Positions 23,874 through 33,418 of a DNA stretch of 64,000 nt are shown here, piece by piece. The notes beneath the pieces were generated by a model. That model searched no databases. It had not been told where the DNA came from and was given only the letters and a program-made list of their open reading frames with translations. The stretch spans positions 62,001-126,000 of the forward strand of contig NZ_SUMB01000001.1 of the NCBI RefSeq assembly GCF_005048155.1, read 5' to 3'. Origin of the DNA: Streptomyces piniterrae. Lineage in GTDB: Bacteria; Actinomycetota; Actinomycetes; Streptomycetales; Streptomycetaceae. Position numbers and translations under genes: made by a program. Position 1 is the first letter of the stretch. Every line of letters starts with the position of its first letter.

Positions 23874-24857
23874 ATGAAGCCGATGAGACCGATCAAACCG
23901 ATGAAACCGATCCAACCGGTGCAGCAGACGAAGACGAGGAAGCAGCCGGTGAAGCCGAGGAAGCCCTCGGCCGTCCGCCGGCGCAGAGCGCTCGCCGCGA
24001 CGTTCGGCGCGCTCGGCCTGATCGTCGTGGCCACCACAGCCGAGGCCCGCAGCACCACAGTCGAGACCCGCAGCACCACGGCCGCGCTGCCGTCCTACGA
24101 CCATGTGGTGGTCGTCGTCTTCGAGAACAAGCAGTATCGGCAGATCATCGGCAGCTCCAACGCGCCCTACATCAACCAGCTCGCCCAGGGCGGCGCGAGC
24201 CTGACCGCCATGAAGGCGCTGACGCACCCCAGCCAGCCGAACTACTTCAACCTCTTCTCCGGCGCCACCCAGGGCATCACCGGCGACGGCTGCTACACCC
24301 CGCAGTCGAAGGACGCGGCCAACCTCGGTCAGGAGCTGATCGCCGCCGGGAAGACCTTCGCCAGCTATAACGAGGACCTGCCGAACGAGGGGTCCACCAC
24401 CTGCAGCAGCGGCAAGTACGCGCAGAAGCACAACCCGTGGTTCGCGTTCAAGAACGTCCCGCTCAACACCGGCAAGACCTTCGGGCAGTTCCCGAAGACC
24501 GACTTCAGCCAGCTGCCGAACGTGTCCTTCGTGGTCCCGAACCTGTGCAACGACATGCACGACTGCGCGGTGGGCAGCGGAGACACCTGGGTCAAGAACA
24601 ATCTCGACGGATACGCCCAGTGGGCCAAGGCCAACAACAGCCTGCTGATGCTGACCTGGGACGAGGACAACTACCTGGGCTCCAACCAGATCGCGACCGT
24701 GTTCTACGGCGCCCATGTCAAACAGGGTGGCAGCGCCGGCGGCGCATACAACCACTACAGCCTGCTGCGGACCCTGGAGGACCTCTACGGCACCGGGCAC
24801 GCGGGCAACGCGGCCACCGCGACCCCCGTCACCGAGGTCTTCGACACCGCGTCCTGA
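23874..24857 (+). CDS. secreted phosphoesterase-family (acid phosphatase-like) protein
   Basis: A 327-aa exported member of the phosphoesterase family that includes acid phosphatases and phospholipases C. The N-terminus is a lysine/proline repeat (KPMRPIKPMKPIQPVQQ) before the signal segment RRRALAATFGALGLIVVATT. The catalytic domain begins YDHVVVVVFENKQYRQI (metal-site Glu/Asn) and has GDGCYTPQ, FVVPNLCNDMHDC, and LLMLTWDEDNY with the metal-binding Asp/Glu. Four cysteines could form disulfides. It might release phosphate; a PhoP box was not recognised. The long basic N-terminal region ahead of the signal peptide is unusual. Confidence 0.85.
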   Translation: MKPMRPIKPMKPIQPVQQTKTRKQPVKPRKPSAVRRRRALAATFGALGLIVVATTAEARSTTVETRSTTAALPSYDHVVVVVFENKQYRQIIGSSNAPYINQLAQGGASLTAMKALTHPSQPNYFNLFSGATQGITGDGCYTPQSKDAANLGQELIAAGKTFASYNEDLPNEGSTTCSSGKYAQKHNPWFAFKNVPLNTGKTFGQFPKTDFSQLPNVSFVVPNLCNDMHDCAVGSGDTWVKNNLDGYAQWAKANNSLLMLTWDEDNYLGSNQIATVFYGAHVKQGGSAGGAYNHYSLLRTLEDLYGTGHAGNAATATPVTEVFDTAS

Positions 24858-24919
24858 CCGACGCGGGACGACCAGGAGCGCAGGAGCACTGGAGCACAAG
24901 AGCACAGGAGGAGACGGCC

Positions 24920-26194
24920 GTGTATCTCTCGTCCAGTCGTGCCGCCGACAGCATCGACACGGGCAGCATCAAAACAGGCAGCGTCGACACCGGCCGCGGC
25001 AACGCCATCGGCAGAAACGTCGTCGCGCTCGGACTGGTCAGCATGGTCACGGACGTCTCCTCGGAGATGGTCACCGCCGTCCTGCCGCTCTATCTGGTCG
25101 TCGGCCTCGGTGTGTCCCCGCTCGCCTTCGGCCTGCTCGACGGCGTCTACCAGGGCGTCACCGCGCTGGTCCGGCTCGTGGGCGCGCACACCGCGGACCG
25201 CACCCGGCGCCGCAAACCCGTCGCGGGCGTCGGCTACGCACTCTCCGCCGCCTGCAAACTCGGCCTGCTCGCCGTCACCACCCCCTGGGGCATCGGCGTC
25301 GTCCTGGCCGCCGACCGCACCGGCAAGGGACTGCGCACCGCCCCGCGCGACGCGCTGATCTCGCTGTCCGCCGGCCCCGAAGCGCAGGGCCGCGCCTTCG
25401 GAGTGCACCGCACCCTGGACACCGCGGGCGCCCTCTTCGGCCCGCTCGCCGCCTTCGCCGTCCTGTGGGCCGCCCGCGACGGATACGAGGCCGTCTTCCA
25501 GGTCAGCTTCTGCTGCGCGGCGTTCGGCGTGCTGCTGCTCGCCCTGTACGTCCGCGAGCCGGCCGCACAGTCCCCGCACGTCGACCCGGCCCGCCGCCCG
25601 GGTGCCGTACTCACGCTCCGCACCCTCGCCCGCACCCGGGGCGTTCCCCGCCTCGGCCTGGCCGCCGCGCTGCTCGGCGCCGCCACGATCGGCGACGCCT
25701 TCCTCTATCTCGTACTCCAGCGTCAACTCGCCCTCGACGCCCGGTGGTTCCCCCTGCTGCCGGTCGGTACCGCGGCGGCCTTCCTGCTGCTCGCCCTCCC
25801 GATCGGCCGCCTCGCGGACCGCGTGGGCCGCATCCGCGTTCTGCTCGCCGGCCATGGCGCCCTGCTCGCCGCATACCTCCTGCTGCTCCTCACGAACGTC
25901 GTCTCCCCACTGCCCCTCGCCATCGCGCTGTTCGTCCTGCTGGGTGCCTTCTACGCCGCCACCGACGGGGTGCTGGCGGCCGCCGCCGCCCCGCTGCTGC
26001 CGCCGGCCCTGCGGGCGAGCGGCCTCGCCCTCGTCCAGACCGGCCAGGCGGCGGCCCGCTTCGCCGCCGCGGCCCTGTTCGGGCTGGTCTGGACCCTCAC
26101 CGGGCCCACCACCGCGCTGACCGCGGCGGTGACCGCGCTGACCATGGCCGTATGCGCCTCCCTGTGGCTGCTGCGCCCAGGGAAGAAAGGGTGA
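24920..26194 (+). CDS. MFS transporter
   Basis: A 424-aa major facilitator with about 12 membrane helices. The first helices carry ALGLVSMVTDVSSEMVTAVL, and the loop 2-3 region is GAHTADRTRRRKPVAG; the sixth-seventh helix cytoplasmic link is long and charged (REPAAQSPHVDPARR). The family with MVTDVSSEM and the DRTGKGLRTAPRDALI motif comprises exporters of unknown substrate. Start GTG 24920 follows AGGAGGAGA. It is 62 bases downstream of the phosphoesterase and only 3 bases ahead of the TolB-like gene, so the three may be cotranscribed. Confidence 0.88.
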   Translation: MYLSSSRAADSIDTGSIKTGSVDTGRGNAIGRNVVALGLVSMVTDVSSEMVTAVLPLYLVVGLGVSPLAFGLLDGVYQGVTALVRLVGAHTADRTRRRKPVAGVGYALSAACKLGLLAVTTPWGIGVVLAADRTGKGLRTAPRDALISLSAGPEAQGRAFGVHRTLDTAGALFGPLAAFAVLWAARDGYEAVFQVSFCCAAFGVLLLALYVREPAAQSPHVDPARRPGAVLTLRTLARTRGVPRLGLAAALLGAATIGDAFLYLVLQRQLALDARWFPLLPVGTAAAFLLLALPIGRLADRVGRIRVLLAGHGALLAAYLLLLLTNVVSPLPLAIALFVLLGAFYAATDGVLAAAAAPLLPPALRASGLALVQTGQAAARFAAAALFGLVWTLTGPTTALTAAVTALTMAVCASLWLLRPGKKG

Positions 26195-26197
26195 ACC

Positions 26198-27265
26198 ATG
26201 CGCCACCGCGCGACACTTCTCACCGTCGTCACTGCCCTGCTGGCCACCACCGCCTTCCTCGCCGTCGATCGCGCAGCCGACCGTGCGGCCGATCGCGAAC
26301 GGCCGCACACCGGCCAACCGGCAATTCAGCGAGGGGAGTTGGACCTGCGTCGGCCCGGCCGCCTGGTCTTCAGGAGCCTGGCATGGGGTCCGCAGCGCGA
26401 CCGGCTCGCCACCGTCCCGCTCACCGCCCCCGGCGGCCCGCGCACCGCGGCGCCCCGCGACTGCCTCCGCTTCCACGCCGCGGCGGGCACCGGAATCTGT
26501 CTGCGGAAGAAGAGCGGTGTGATCCCCGGGCACGAAGCCGTGCTGCTGGACGCGCGGGGCCGGGCCGTGCGCCACTTCCCGGTGCCCGGTATCCCCACCC
26601 GCGCCCGCGTCTCGCCCAGCGGTCGGCTCGTCGCCTGGACCGTGTTCGTCAGCGGCGATTCGTACGCGGGCGGCGCCTTCTCCACCCGCACCGCGGTCTA
26701 CGACACCCGCACCGGCACCCTCCACGACACCCTGGAGGATTTCACCGTCCTGGTGAACGGCCGCCGCCATCAGGCCGTCGACCACAACTTCTGGGGCGTC
26801 ACCTTCGCCGCCGACGACAACACCTACTACGCCACCCTCGGCACCGGAGGCCGCACCTATCTGGTCCGCGGCGACCTGGCCCGCCGGTCCCTGACCACGG
26901 TCCGCGAGAACGCCGAGTGCCCCTCCCTCTCCCCGGACGGCACCCGCATCGCCTTCAAGAAGCGGATACGGCCCCAGGGAGCCGACGCGCCCTGGCGGCT
27001 GTACGTCCTCGACCTGCGCAGCGGGCGCGAGACACCGCTCGCGGAACGGGCCAGCGTGGACGACCAGGCGCTGTGGCTGGACGGGCGCACCCTCCTGTAC
27101 GCGCTGCCCGGCGACTTCGGCGCCGACCTGTGGTCGGTCCCCGCGAACGGCGGAGGCCACCCCCGCAAGGAGGTGGCCTCCGCCGTGTCGCCCGCCGTCA
27201 CAGGGCCGGTCAGCGCCTCCGCACCAGCGGGAACGGCAGCGTCTCGCGGATCGACAGCCCGGTGA
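26198..27265 (+). CDS. TolB-like beta-propeller, exported
   Basis: A 355-aa protein with an N-terminal hydrophobic anchor or signal ([20 protein letters not shown]) and WD40-like/TolB blades ([60 protein letters not shown]). Such proteins often act in envelope or export processes. The C-terminal about 20 residues run antisense across the lysX 3' end (56-base overlap), and a strong hairpin falls inside its coding region (27149-27184). Either the natural stop has been lost by frameshift or the hairpin is used despite translation. Confidence 0.75.
   Translation: MRHRATLLTVVTALLATTAFLAVDRAADRAADRERPHTGQPAIQRGELDLRRPGRLVFRSLAWGPQRDRLATVPLTAPGGPRTAAPRDCLRFHAAAGTGICLRKKSGVIPGHEAVLLDARGRAVRHFPVPGIPTRARVSPSGRLVAWTVFVSGDSYAGGAFSTRTAVYDTRTGTLHDTLEDFTVLVNGRRHQAVDHNFWGVTFAADDNTYYATLGTGGRTYLVRGDLARRSLTTVRENAECPSLSPDGTRIAFKKRIRPQGADAPWRLYVLDLRSGRETPLAERASVDDQALWLDGRTLLYALPGDFGADLWSVPANGGGHPRKEVASAVSPAVTGPVSASAPAGTAASRGSTAR
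27149..27184. terminator. 13-bp perfect hairpin between convergent TolB-like and lysX genes
   Basis: GGCGGAGGCCACC (27149-27161) and GGTGGCCTCCGCC (27172-27184) with a 10-base loop. It lies 26 bases beyond the lysX stop and within the last part of the TolB-like reading frame, so it most likely terminates lysX transcription and, from the other side, the MFS-TolB unit. Confidence 0.8.
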
Positions 27266-30200
27266 GGAACATGACGAGGCGGTCCACACCGATTCCCAGA
27301 CCGCCCGTGGGCGGCATCGCGTACTCCAGGGCCTGGAGGAAGTCCTCGTCCAGCTCCATCGCCTCCGGGTCGCCGCCCGCCGCCAGCAGCGACTGGGCGG
27401 TGAGCCGCCGCCGCTGCTCCACGGGGTCGGTCAGCTCCGAATAGGCGGTGCCCAGTTCGGTGCCGAAGGCGACCAGGTCCCAGCGCTCGGCGAGCCGCGG
27501 GTCCTTGCGGTGCTGACGGGTCAGCGGCGAGACATCGGTGGGGAAGTCCTTGTAGAACGTCGGCAGCGTGGTCTTCTCCTCGACCAGCCGCTCATACATC
27601 TCCAGGACGATGTCACCGCGCCCCATCTCCGGCTTCACCGGCACCGAGGACCGCTGGCACAGCCGCCGCAGCACATCAGGCCCGGTGTCCGCGTCGACCT
27701 CCTCGCCGAGCGCCTCCGAGATCGCGCCGTAGACGGTCTTGACCGGCCACAGCCCGGAGATGTCGTGCTCGACCAGCCGCCCGTCGGCGTCCGCCTTGCG
27801 CGCCGTCGCGCTGCCGAACGCCGCGACCGCCGCCCCCTGGATCAGCTCCCGGGTCAGATCGAGCATCACGTCGTAGTCGGCGAACGCCTGGTACGCCTCC
27901 AGCATCGTGAACTCGGGGTTGTGCTTGTACGAGATGCCCTCGTTGCGGAAGGTCCGGCCCATCTCGAAGACCTTCTCCATACCGCCCACACACAGCCGCT
28001 TGAGATACAGCTCCGGTGCGATACGCAGGTACAGGTCCAGGTCGTAGGCGTTGATGTGGGTGTGGAACGGCCGGGCGTTGGCGCCGCCGTGGATCTGCTG
28101 GAGCATCGGCGTCTCGACCTCCAGATAGCCCCGGTCGATCAGGCCCTGCCGCAGCGCCTGCACGGCCGTGCTGCGCGCCCGCACCGTCTCCCGTGCGTCC
28201 GGTGAGACGACGAGGTCCACATACCGCTGGCGGACCTTGGCCTCCGGGTCGGACAGACCGCGCCGCTTGTCCGGCAGCGGACGCAGGCACTTGGCCGTCA
28301 GCCGCCACTGCGACACGAACACCGTCAGCTCACCGCGGTCGCTCGCGCCGACCTCGCCCTCGGCCTCGACATGGTCACCCAGGTCGATGTCCGAGCCGAA
28401 CCGCTCCAGGGTCTCCGCCCCGCTGCCGTCCCGCGTCAGCGCGATCTGCAGATCGCCCGACCAGTCCCGCAGCACCGCGAAGTGCACCCCGCCGTGGTCC
28501 CGGGTGAGCAGCACCCGCCCGGCGACGCTGACGACCTTGCCGGTACGGGCCCCGGGCTTCAGCTCGGGGTGCTCGTCGCGGACCTGGCCCAGGGTGTGCG
28601 TACGCTCCACGCCCACCGGATACGGGTCGGTGCCGTCCGCGCGCAGCCGCTCCAGCTTGTGGTGGCGCACCCGCACCTGCTCGGGCAGCGCGGCCAGCTC
28701 CTGCTCGCGCCGCTCCTCCTCGGTGACCGGGACGTGCACCAGGCCGAGTTCGTGCAGCGACGGCAGGCCCGCGGTGCTCGCCGGGGCCAGCACCTTCTTC
28801 TTGTGGCCCTTGCCCCACAGCTTGCCCAGGCTCGGCACGGCCACGAAGCCCTCGGCGATACCGGAGGCCAGACCGATCCGGGCGAGCGCCCCGGCGTCCG
28901 CGTAGCACAGGAACCGGGGGTACCACTCGGGGTTGTACTTGGCGTTGGACCGGTAGAGGGCCTCCAGCTGCCACCACTTCGAGAAGAACAGCAGCAGCCT
29001 GCGCCAGAACTTCAGCACCGGTCCCGCGCCGATCCGGGCGCCTTCCTCGAAGGCCGAGCGGAAGACCGCGAAGTTCAGCGAGATCCTGCGCACCCCGAAC
29101 GAGCCGGCCTGTGCGCACAGCTCGGCGACCATGAACTCCATGACGCCGTTGGGCGCGCTGCGGTCGCGCCGCATCACGTCCAGCGAGATGCCGTCCTTGC
29201 CCCACGGCACGAAGGACAGCAGCGCGATCATGTTGCCGTCGCCGTCGAACGCCTCGGCCAGCAGGCAGTCGCCGTCCTCCTCGTCGCCGAGCCGGTCCAG
29301 CGCCATCGAGAAGCCGCGCTCGGTCTCGGTGTCCCGCCAGGCGTCGGCCCGGTGGATGACTTCCTGCATCTCCTCGTCGGAGAGCGCCGAGTGCCGGCGT
29401 ACCCGGAAGGTGGCGCCGGCCCGCTGCACACGGTTGACGGCCTGTCGGGTCACCCGCATCTCGCGGCCGTCCAGGTCGAAGCCCGCGACATGCAGGATCG
29501 CCTCGTCGCCGAGCTGCAGCGCGCCGAGGCCGCTGCGGGCGAACGCCTTGGCGCCGTCCTCGCTGGCGCCCATCACGGCGGGCTGCCAGCCGTACCGTCC
29601 GGCGACCTCCAGCCAGGCTTCGATGGCCGGCGTCCAGGCCTCCCGGTCGCCGACCGGGTCGCCGCTGGCCAGGCAGACGCCGGCCTCGACGCGGTAGGTG
29701 ACGGCGGCCTTGCCGCTGGGGGAGAAGACCACGGCCTTGTCGCGGCGGGTGGCGAAGTAGCCCAGCGAGTCCTGGCTGCCGTAGCGGGACAGCAGAGCCC
29801 GGATGCGGGACTCCTCGTCGCCGTGCAGCGCGGCTTCCATCCGCTGCGAACGGAACAGCGCGGCGGCGGCGTTCAGCAGCGCCAGCGCGCCCAGCAGACC
29901 GAGGACGGTGCTGATCCAGTGCGGCGGATGGCCCTCGACGATCCGGCCGCCGACCAGCCCGCCGCAGACGCGGTTGGCGGCCCACAGCAGCCGGTTCGCG
30001 CCGCCGGCCTCCAGCGTCCCCGGGGCGAGCGACACCAGGCCCCAGCCGATCAGCACGGCCACCACGAGCCCGGCGGCCAGCACCCCGGCGGCCCGCAGGA
30101 ACGCGCCGCGCCGGGTGATGGCGTAGAACTCGCGGTGCGAGACGAGCAGCAGCACCAGCGCTCCGGTGCACAGGACCAGGGAGAACGCGAACTCCCAGTA

Positions 30201-30524
30201 TCCGGCGGCGAGGAACAGTGCGTCCGCCAGCGTGACCAGCAGCATGTAGGCCACGACGAACCACAGGGCGACCCGTTTGCGCGCGGTCATCGCCGCGGCC
30301 AGCAGGAAGAGGAACGCCGCATAGGCGAAGTTCGGCGCCACGGGGATGGTGAGGGTGTCCAGCCAGTAGATCACCGGGTGGAGCCCGCGCCGCAAGGGCC
30401 CGATCAGCGCCGTCAGGGCACAGAACAGCCCCAATACGCTGAAGATGATGGCGAAGCCATTGGGGACGCGGCGCTTGAAGCGCTGCCACCCCGTAAGTTG
30501 ATCCTGGTCCTGCACGGTGCTCAT
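27210..30524 (-). CDS. lysX: bifunctional lysyl-phosphatidylglycerol synthase / lysyl-tRNA synthetase LysX
   Basis: A 1104-aa fusion. Residues about 1-230 contain seven membrane helices (beginning [20 protein letters not shown]), residues about 235-560 are a DUF2156 (GNAT-like) lysine transferase ([20 protein letters not shown]), and residues about 610-1104 are a class II lysyl-tRNA synthetase with OB-fold anticodon domain ([20 protein letters not shown]), motif 2 ([20 protein letters not shown]) and motif 3 ([14 protein letters not shown]). It charges tRNA with lysine and transfers lysine to phosphatidylglycerol, lowering membrane negative charge and giving resistance to cationic peptides, as known for mycobacterial LysX. 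Start chosen at the ATG of [10 protein letters not shown]. Confidence 0.94.
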   Translation of the reverse strand: MSTVQDQDQLTGWQRFKRRVPNGFAIIFSVLGLFCALTALIGPLRRGLHPVIYWLDTLTIPVAPNFAYAAFLFLLAAAMTARKRVALWFVVAYMLLVTLADALFLAAGYWEFAFSLVLCTGALVLLLVSHREFYAITRRGAFLRAAGVLAAGLVVAVLIGWGLVSLAPGTLEAGGANRLLWAANRVCGGLVGGRIVEGHPPHWISTVLGLLGALALLNAAAALFRSQRMEAALHGDEESRIRALLSRYGSQDSLGYFATRRDKAVVFSPSGKAAVTYRVEAGVCLASGDPVGDREAWTPAIEAWLEVAGRYGWQPAVMGASEDGAKAFARSGLGALQLGDEAILHVAGFDLDGREMRVTRQAVNRVQRAGATFRVRRHSALSDEEMQEVIHRADAWRDTETERGFSMALDRLGDEEDGDCLLAEAFDGDGNMIALLSFVPWGKDGISLDVMRRDRSAPNGVMEFMVAELCAQAGSFGVRRISLNFAVFRSAFEEGARIGAGPVLKFWRRLLLFFSKWWQLEALYRSNAKYNPEWYPRFLCYADAGALARIGLASGIAEGFVAVPSLGKLWGKGHKKKVLAPASTAGLPSLHELGLVHVPVTEEERREQELAALPEQVRVRHHKLERLRADGTDPYPVGVERTHTLGQVRDEHPELKPGARTGKVVSVAGRVLLTRDHGGVHFAVLRDWSGDLQIALTRDGSGAETLERFGSDIDLGDHVEAEGEVGASDRGELTVFVSQWRLTAKCLRPLPDKRRGLSDPEAKVRQRYVDLVVSPDARETVRARSTAVQALRQGLIDRGYLEVETPMLQQIHGGANARPFHTHINAYDLDLYLRIAPELYLKRLCVGGMEKVFEMGRTFRNEGISYKHNPEFTMLEAYQAFADYDVMLDLTRELIQGAAVAAFGSATARKADADGRLVEHDISGLWPVKTVYGAISEALGEEVDADTGPDVLRRLCQRSSVPVKPEMGRGDIVLEMYERLVEEKTTLPTFYKDFPTDVSPLTRQHRKDPRLAERWDLVAFGTELGTAYSELTDPVEQRRRLTAQSLLAAGGDPEAMELDEDFLQALEYAMPPTGGLGIGVDRLVMFLTGLSIRETLPFPLVRRR

Positions 30525-30550
30525 TCCGTCACATTAGGCTCTGAAAAGGG

Positions 30551-31762
30551 TCAGCTGCTCGACGAGAGGGCGCTGTTCTTCCGCCACCGGGACCAGTCGA
30601 CCATCCAGTCTCCGATCCCGTTGGTCCGGTCAGCTTTCCCTCGTACGGAGGATCCGGTGACCTCGAAGGGGTCACCCACCTGGATCTTGCCGTACAGCCA
30701 GTCCGCATCCGAATCGATCATGCCGATGCAGCCGGAGCTGGCGTTGATCCGGCCCACTTTGCCCGCGTTCCAGGGCGCGGCGTGCGCATATGTCCCGGAG
30801 TTCGTGAGCTTCATCGAGTCGCGGACCATCTTGTTGTACGCGTCGCCGAGGCCCACGGTCTCCGAGTTCATGTTGATCGTGCCTTCCTTCGCCATCAGCG
30901 GGAAAGTGCCGGTCCATGTCGCGTGTTCGGCGTCCGGTTTCCCCGCCGAGACGGGAATGCTTGTGGCCTCCCGGCCGTTCTCCACGAACGACAGCCGCTT
31001 CGCGTCCAGGTCGACCTTCACCACCTGGCTGCTGCCGATGCCGAAGTCCAGGCGGTAGTCCTTGGCGAAGTAGCGGCCGCCGCCGGAGTCCACCCCGTTC
31101 AGCTCGGCCCGCAGTGCGACCTTGGTGCCCGGTTTCCAGTACTCCTCGGGCCGCCAGTCGACGCGGTCCTTGCCGGTGTAGTCCTTCACCCAGCCCCATG
31201 AACCGGTCGTGTTGTTGCTGGTGGTGACCTTCAGTCGCTTCTCCACCGCGGCCCGGTCGGTCACCGGGAAGTCAAAGGTGATCATGATGGGCTGGGCGAT
31301 GCCGACCGTGGCGCCCTGCGAGCCGGGATTGAGCACCAGCTTGTTGAGCTTGTCCGCCTTGGCCGTGGTCAGCGACTCCTTGGCGTCGAACGTGCCGCCC
31401 TGTGCGTTCTTCGTCCTGGCGACCACGGAGTACTTGGTTCCCGGCGCGGCCTTCGCGCTGGAGATCCACACCGTGCCGCCGTGCCCGAGTCGGCCGGTCA
31501 GCCGCCGGCCCTGGGGATCGGTGACCGTCACCTCGGTCAGCACCCCGCCCGCCGCCGTCACCTTGATCCGGTCACCGGCCTGCACGGTCTTGGTGCCGCT
31601 CGCCGCGCCCAGCCCCACCGTCACCGGGTCGCCCTTGGGCGCCGACGCCGCACTGCCGCCGCACGCGGTGAGCGCGGCCATACCGATCAACGGGATCAGT
31701 GCGCGGGCGGCGCGCGGCGACCGGGAAGGCCGCGGGCGGCGGGGGAGGGGGGTCTGACTCAT
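30551..31762 (-). CDS. lipoprotein L,D-transpeptidase (YkuD)
   Basis: A 403-aa exported enzyme that makes 3-3 peptidoglycan crosslinks. The signal peptide ends in a lipobox-like GMAALTACGG (Cys is the lipidation site). Two Ig-like domains precede a YkuD domain: the conserved His in YAHAAPWNAGKVGRINASSG, the catalytic Cys in SSGCIGM. Most YkuD enzymes read SHGCIR; Ser replaces the His before Gly and Met replaces the Arg here, a variant I recall in Streptomyces homologues. The ATG at 31762 (MSQTPLPRRP) is preferred to upstream codons. Next to lysX, it fits an envelope-maintenance stretch. Confidence 0.88.
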   Translation of the reverse strand: MSQTPLPRRPRPSRSPRAARALIPLIGMAALTACGGSAASAPKGDPVTVGLGAASGTKTVQAGDRIKVTAAGGVLTEVTVTDPQGRRLTGRLGHGGTVWISSAKAAPGTKYSVVARTKNAQGGTFDAKESLTTAKADKLNKLVLNPGSQGATVGIAQPIMITFDFPVTDRAAVEKRLKVTTSNNTTGSWGWVKDYTGKDRVDWRPEEYWKPGTKVALRAELNGVDSGGGRYFAKDYRLDFGIGSSQVVKVDLDAKRLSFVENGREATSIPVSAGKPDAEHATWTGTFPLMAKEGTINMNSETVGLGDAYNKMVRDSMKLTNSGTYAHAAPWNAGKVGRINASSGCIGMIDSDADWLYGKIQVGDPFEVTGSSVRGKADRTNGIGDWMVDWSRWRKNSALSSSS

Positions 31763-31841
31763 CTGCGGCTTTCCGTCAGCGGTGCGGTGGGGGGCGATGT
31801 CGGCCGCTAAGACGGCCGATCGCGGTGCGCCGTTGCGGGGA

Positions 31842-31860
31842 GTGACGTGATCCACGTCAC
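31842..31860 (+). promoter_or_regulatory. perfect 8-3-8 palindrome upstream of the transpeptidase
   Basis: GTGACGTG-ATC-CACGTCAC, 80 bases upstream of the transpeptidase start on the minus strand and 170 bases before the small membrane protein at 32031. It is the strongest operator candidate in the divergent region. It resembles GTGA...TCAC sites of CRP or GntR proteins only loosely. Confidence 0.6.
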
Positions 31861-31995
31861 ATGACGGGAGTGTGGGGTGGCGATGTGCGGCCAGAGCGTC
31901 ACGGACGGTGGCCATCAAAAAGCCAGTCATCACCTGATCGGAGCATCCCGCCTCAAACAGCGCATACCCGAAATACGCCAAACTGGCCACCCATT

Positions 31996-32013
31996 GCCGC
32001 CCGTTCGGGCGGC
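31996..32013 (+). promoter_or_regulatory. leader hairpin before the 64-aa membrane protein
   Basis: GCCGCCC (31996-32002) pairs with GGGCGGC (32007-32013) across a GTTC loop, immediately upstream of the AGGAGG ribosome binding site of the gene at 32031. A hairpin this close to a ribosome binding site could modulate translation or stop an upstream transcript. Confidence 0.55.
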
Positions 32014-32030
32014 GGTAGAGGAGGTGTCCC

Positions 32031-32225
32031 ATGGCTATTTCGATCTCGATCGTGCTCCTACTGGTGATCTTGGTGGCTATCTTCCTGCGCACCGGAAATC
32101 TCAAGATCTCGCACGCCCTGGTATGCGGGCTGCTCGGCTTCTACCTGGCGAGCAGCAGCCTCGCACCGGAGATTCACAACGGCCTCGCCGGCGCGGCGGA
32201 TGTGGTGAGCAGCGTGCGCCCGTGA
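32031..32225 (+). CDS. 64-aa two-helix membrane protein
   Basis: A very hydrophobic short protein: helix 1 (AISISIVLLLVILVAIFLRT), a short polar GNLKISH link, helix 2 (ALVCGLLGFYLASSSLAPEI) and a polar end. AGGAGG is well spaced before the ATG. Its TGA overlaps the GTG of the following MFS gene (GTGA), so both are produced together. Similar proteins are common in Streptomyces; function unknown. It might assist or be inserted beside the transporter. Confidence 0.75.
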   Translation: MAISISIVLLLVILVAIFLRTGNLKISHALVCGLLGFYLASSSLAPEIHNGLAGAADVVSSVRP

Positions 32226-33418
32226 CGGTGGCCGCCTACCGCAACCTCACCCTCGCCACCCTCGGTTTCACCATCACCTTCTGGGCCTGGAACCTCATCT
32301 CCCCCCTCGGCCACGCCTTCAAGGCCGCCCTCGGCCTGACCAGCTTCGAGGAGGCGGTGCTGGTGGCGGCGCCGGTGGTGGTCGGCGCGCTGGGCCGGGT
32401 GCCGGTCGGCGCGCTCACCGACCGGTACGGGGCCCGGCTGATGTTCCCCCTGGTCTCCGGGCTCACCATCGTGCCGGTACTGCTGCTCATCCCCGCCCGG
32501 CACAACTACGCCGCACTGCTCGCCGCCGCCTTCCTGCTGGGCCTCGGCGGCACCACCTTCGCCATCGGCGTCCCCCTCGTCAACGGCTGGTTCCCGCCCG
32601 GCAGACGAGGCCTGGCACTGGGCATCTTCGGAATGGGCATGGGCGGCGTCGCGCTCTCCGCATATCTCACCCCCCGCATCCACAGATACGACGAGAACCT
32701 GCCGTACCTCGTCGTCGCCATGGCGCTCGCCGTCTTCGCGATGCTGGCCGCGCTGATAATCACCGACGCCCCCGACCGGCCCGTCCCGCAGAGCTCCCTC
32801 GCCACCCGCCTCGCCGCCGCCGGCCGGCTCCGCATCACCTGGGAACTGGCCGCGCTGTACGCGGTCGGCTTCGGCGGCATCGTCGCGTTCGGCGTCTATC
32901 TGCCGACGTATCTGCAGACCTGGTACGACGTCGGCGCCGTCCACGCCGGCACCAGCGCCGCCGGATTCGCGCTGGTCACCGTCGTCTTCCGGCCCATCGG
33001 CGGCTGGTGCGCCGACCGGGCGCACCCGGCCGTGGTCACCGCCTGGGCGCTCGGCGCGGTGGCCCTGTTCGCCGTGGTCCAGGCCCTGGACCCGATGCTG
33101 CACCCGCTGGGCACCCTCGACTTCCTGGTCATGGCGGCGGGCCTGGGCGCCTCCAGCGGCGCGATCATCGCCCTGCTCGCACGGGTGACACCACAGGCCC
33201 GGGTCGGCAGCGTCACCGGCATCGTCGGCGCCTGCGGCGGCCTCGGCGGCTTCGTTCCGCCGCTGGTCATGGGCGCGGTCTACGGCACCAAGGGCTCCTA
33301 CGCCATCGGCTTCATGCTGCTCTCCGACCTCGCACTGGCCGGCTGCGTCTACGCCTTCGGCCGGATGCGCACCGCCGGCGCCGACGACACCCCGGCACCG
33401 GTCTCACCAACCGAGTGA
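32222..33418 (+). CDS. MFS transporter (nitrate/nitrite or anion porter-like)
   Basis: A 398-aa major facilitator with 12 hydrophobic segments. The helix 2-3 loop reads GALGRVPVGALTDRYGARLM and helix 5 has the glycine-rich LGLGGTTFAIGVPLVNGWFP, reminiscent of the NNP (NarK) branch, as are GFGGIVAFGVYLPTYLQ and GGWCADR in the second half. Nitrate transport is therefore a guess; cyanate or another anion is possible. It is coupled to the upstream 64-aa membrane protein and converges with the NAGPA gene by a 15-base overlap. Confidence 0.82.
   Translation: MTVAAYRNLTLATLGFTITFWAWNLISPLGHAFKAALGLTSFEEAVLVAAPVVVGALGRVPVGALTDRYGARLMFPLVSGLTIVPVLLLIPARHNYAALLAAAFLLGLGGTTFAIGVPLVNGWFPPGRRGLALGIFGMGMGGVALSAYLTPRIHRYDENLPYLVVAMALAVFAMLAALIITDAPDRPVPQSSLATRLAAAGRLRITWELAALYAVGFGGIVAFGVYLPTYLQTWYDVGAVHAGTSAAGFALVTVVFRPIGGWCADRAHPAVVTAWALGAVALFAVVQALDPMLHPLGTLDFLVMAAGLGASSGAIIALLARVTPQARVGSVTGIVGACGGLGGFVPPLVMGAVYGTKGSYAIGFMLLSDLALAGCVYAFGRMRTAGADDTPAPVSPTE

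Noticed and set aside
24715..27444. 909-aa plus-strand open frame and an 834-aa minus-strand frame over the same region
   Set aside because: Arg/Pro-rich or Gly/Glu-rich shadows of the MFS and TolB-like genes.
28371..31058. 895-aa plus-strand open frame
   Set aside because: Antisense to lysX and the transpeptidase; no recognisable domains, no start context.
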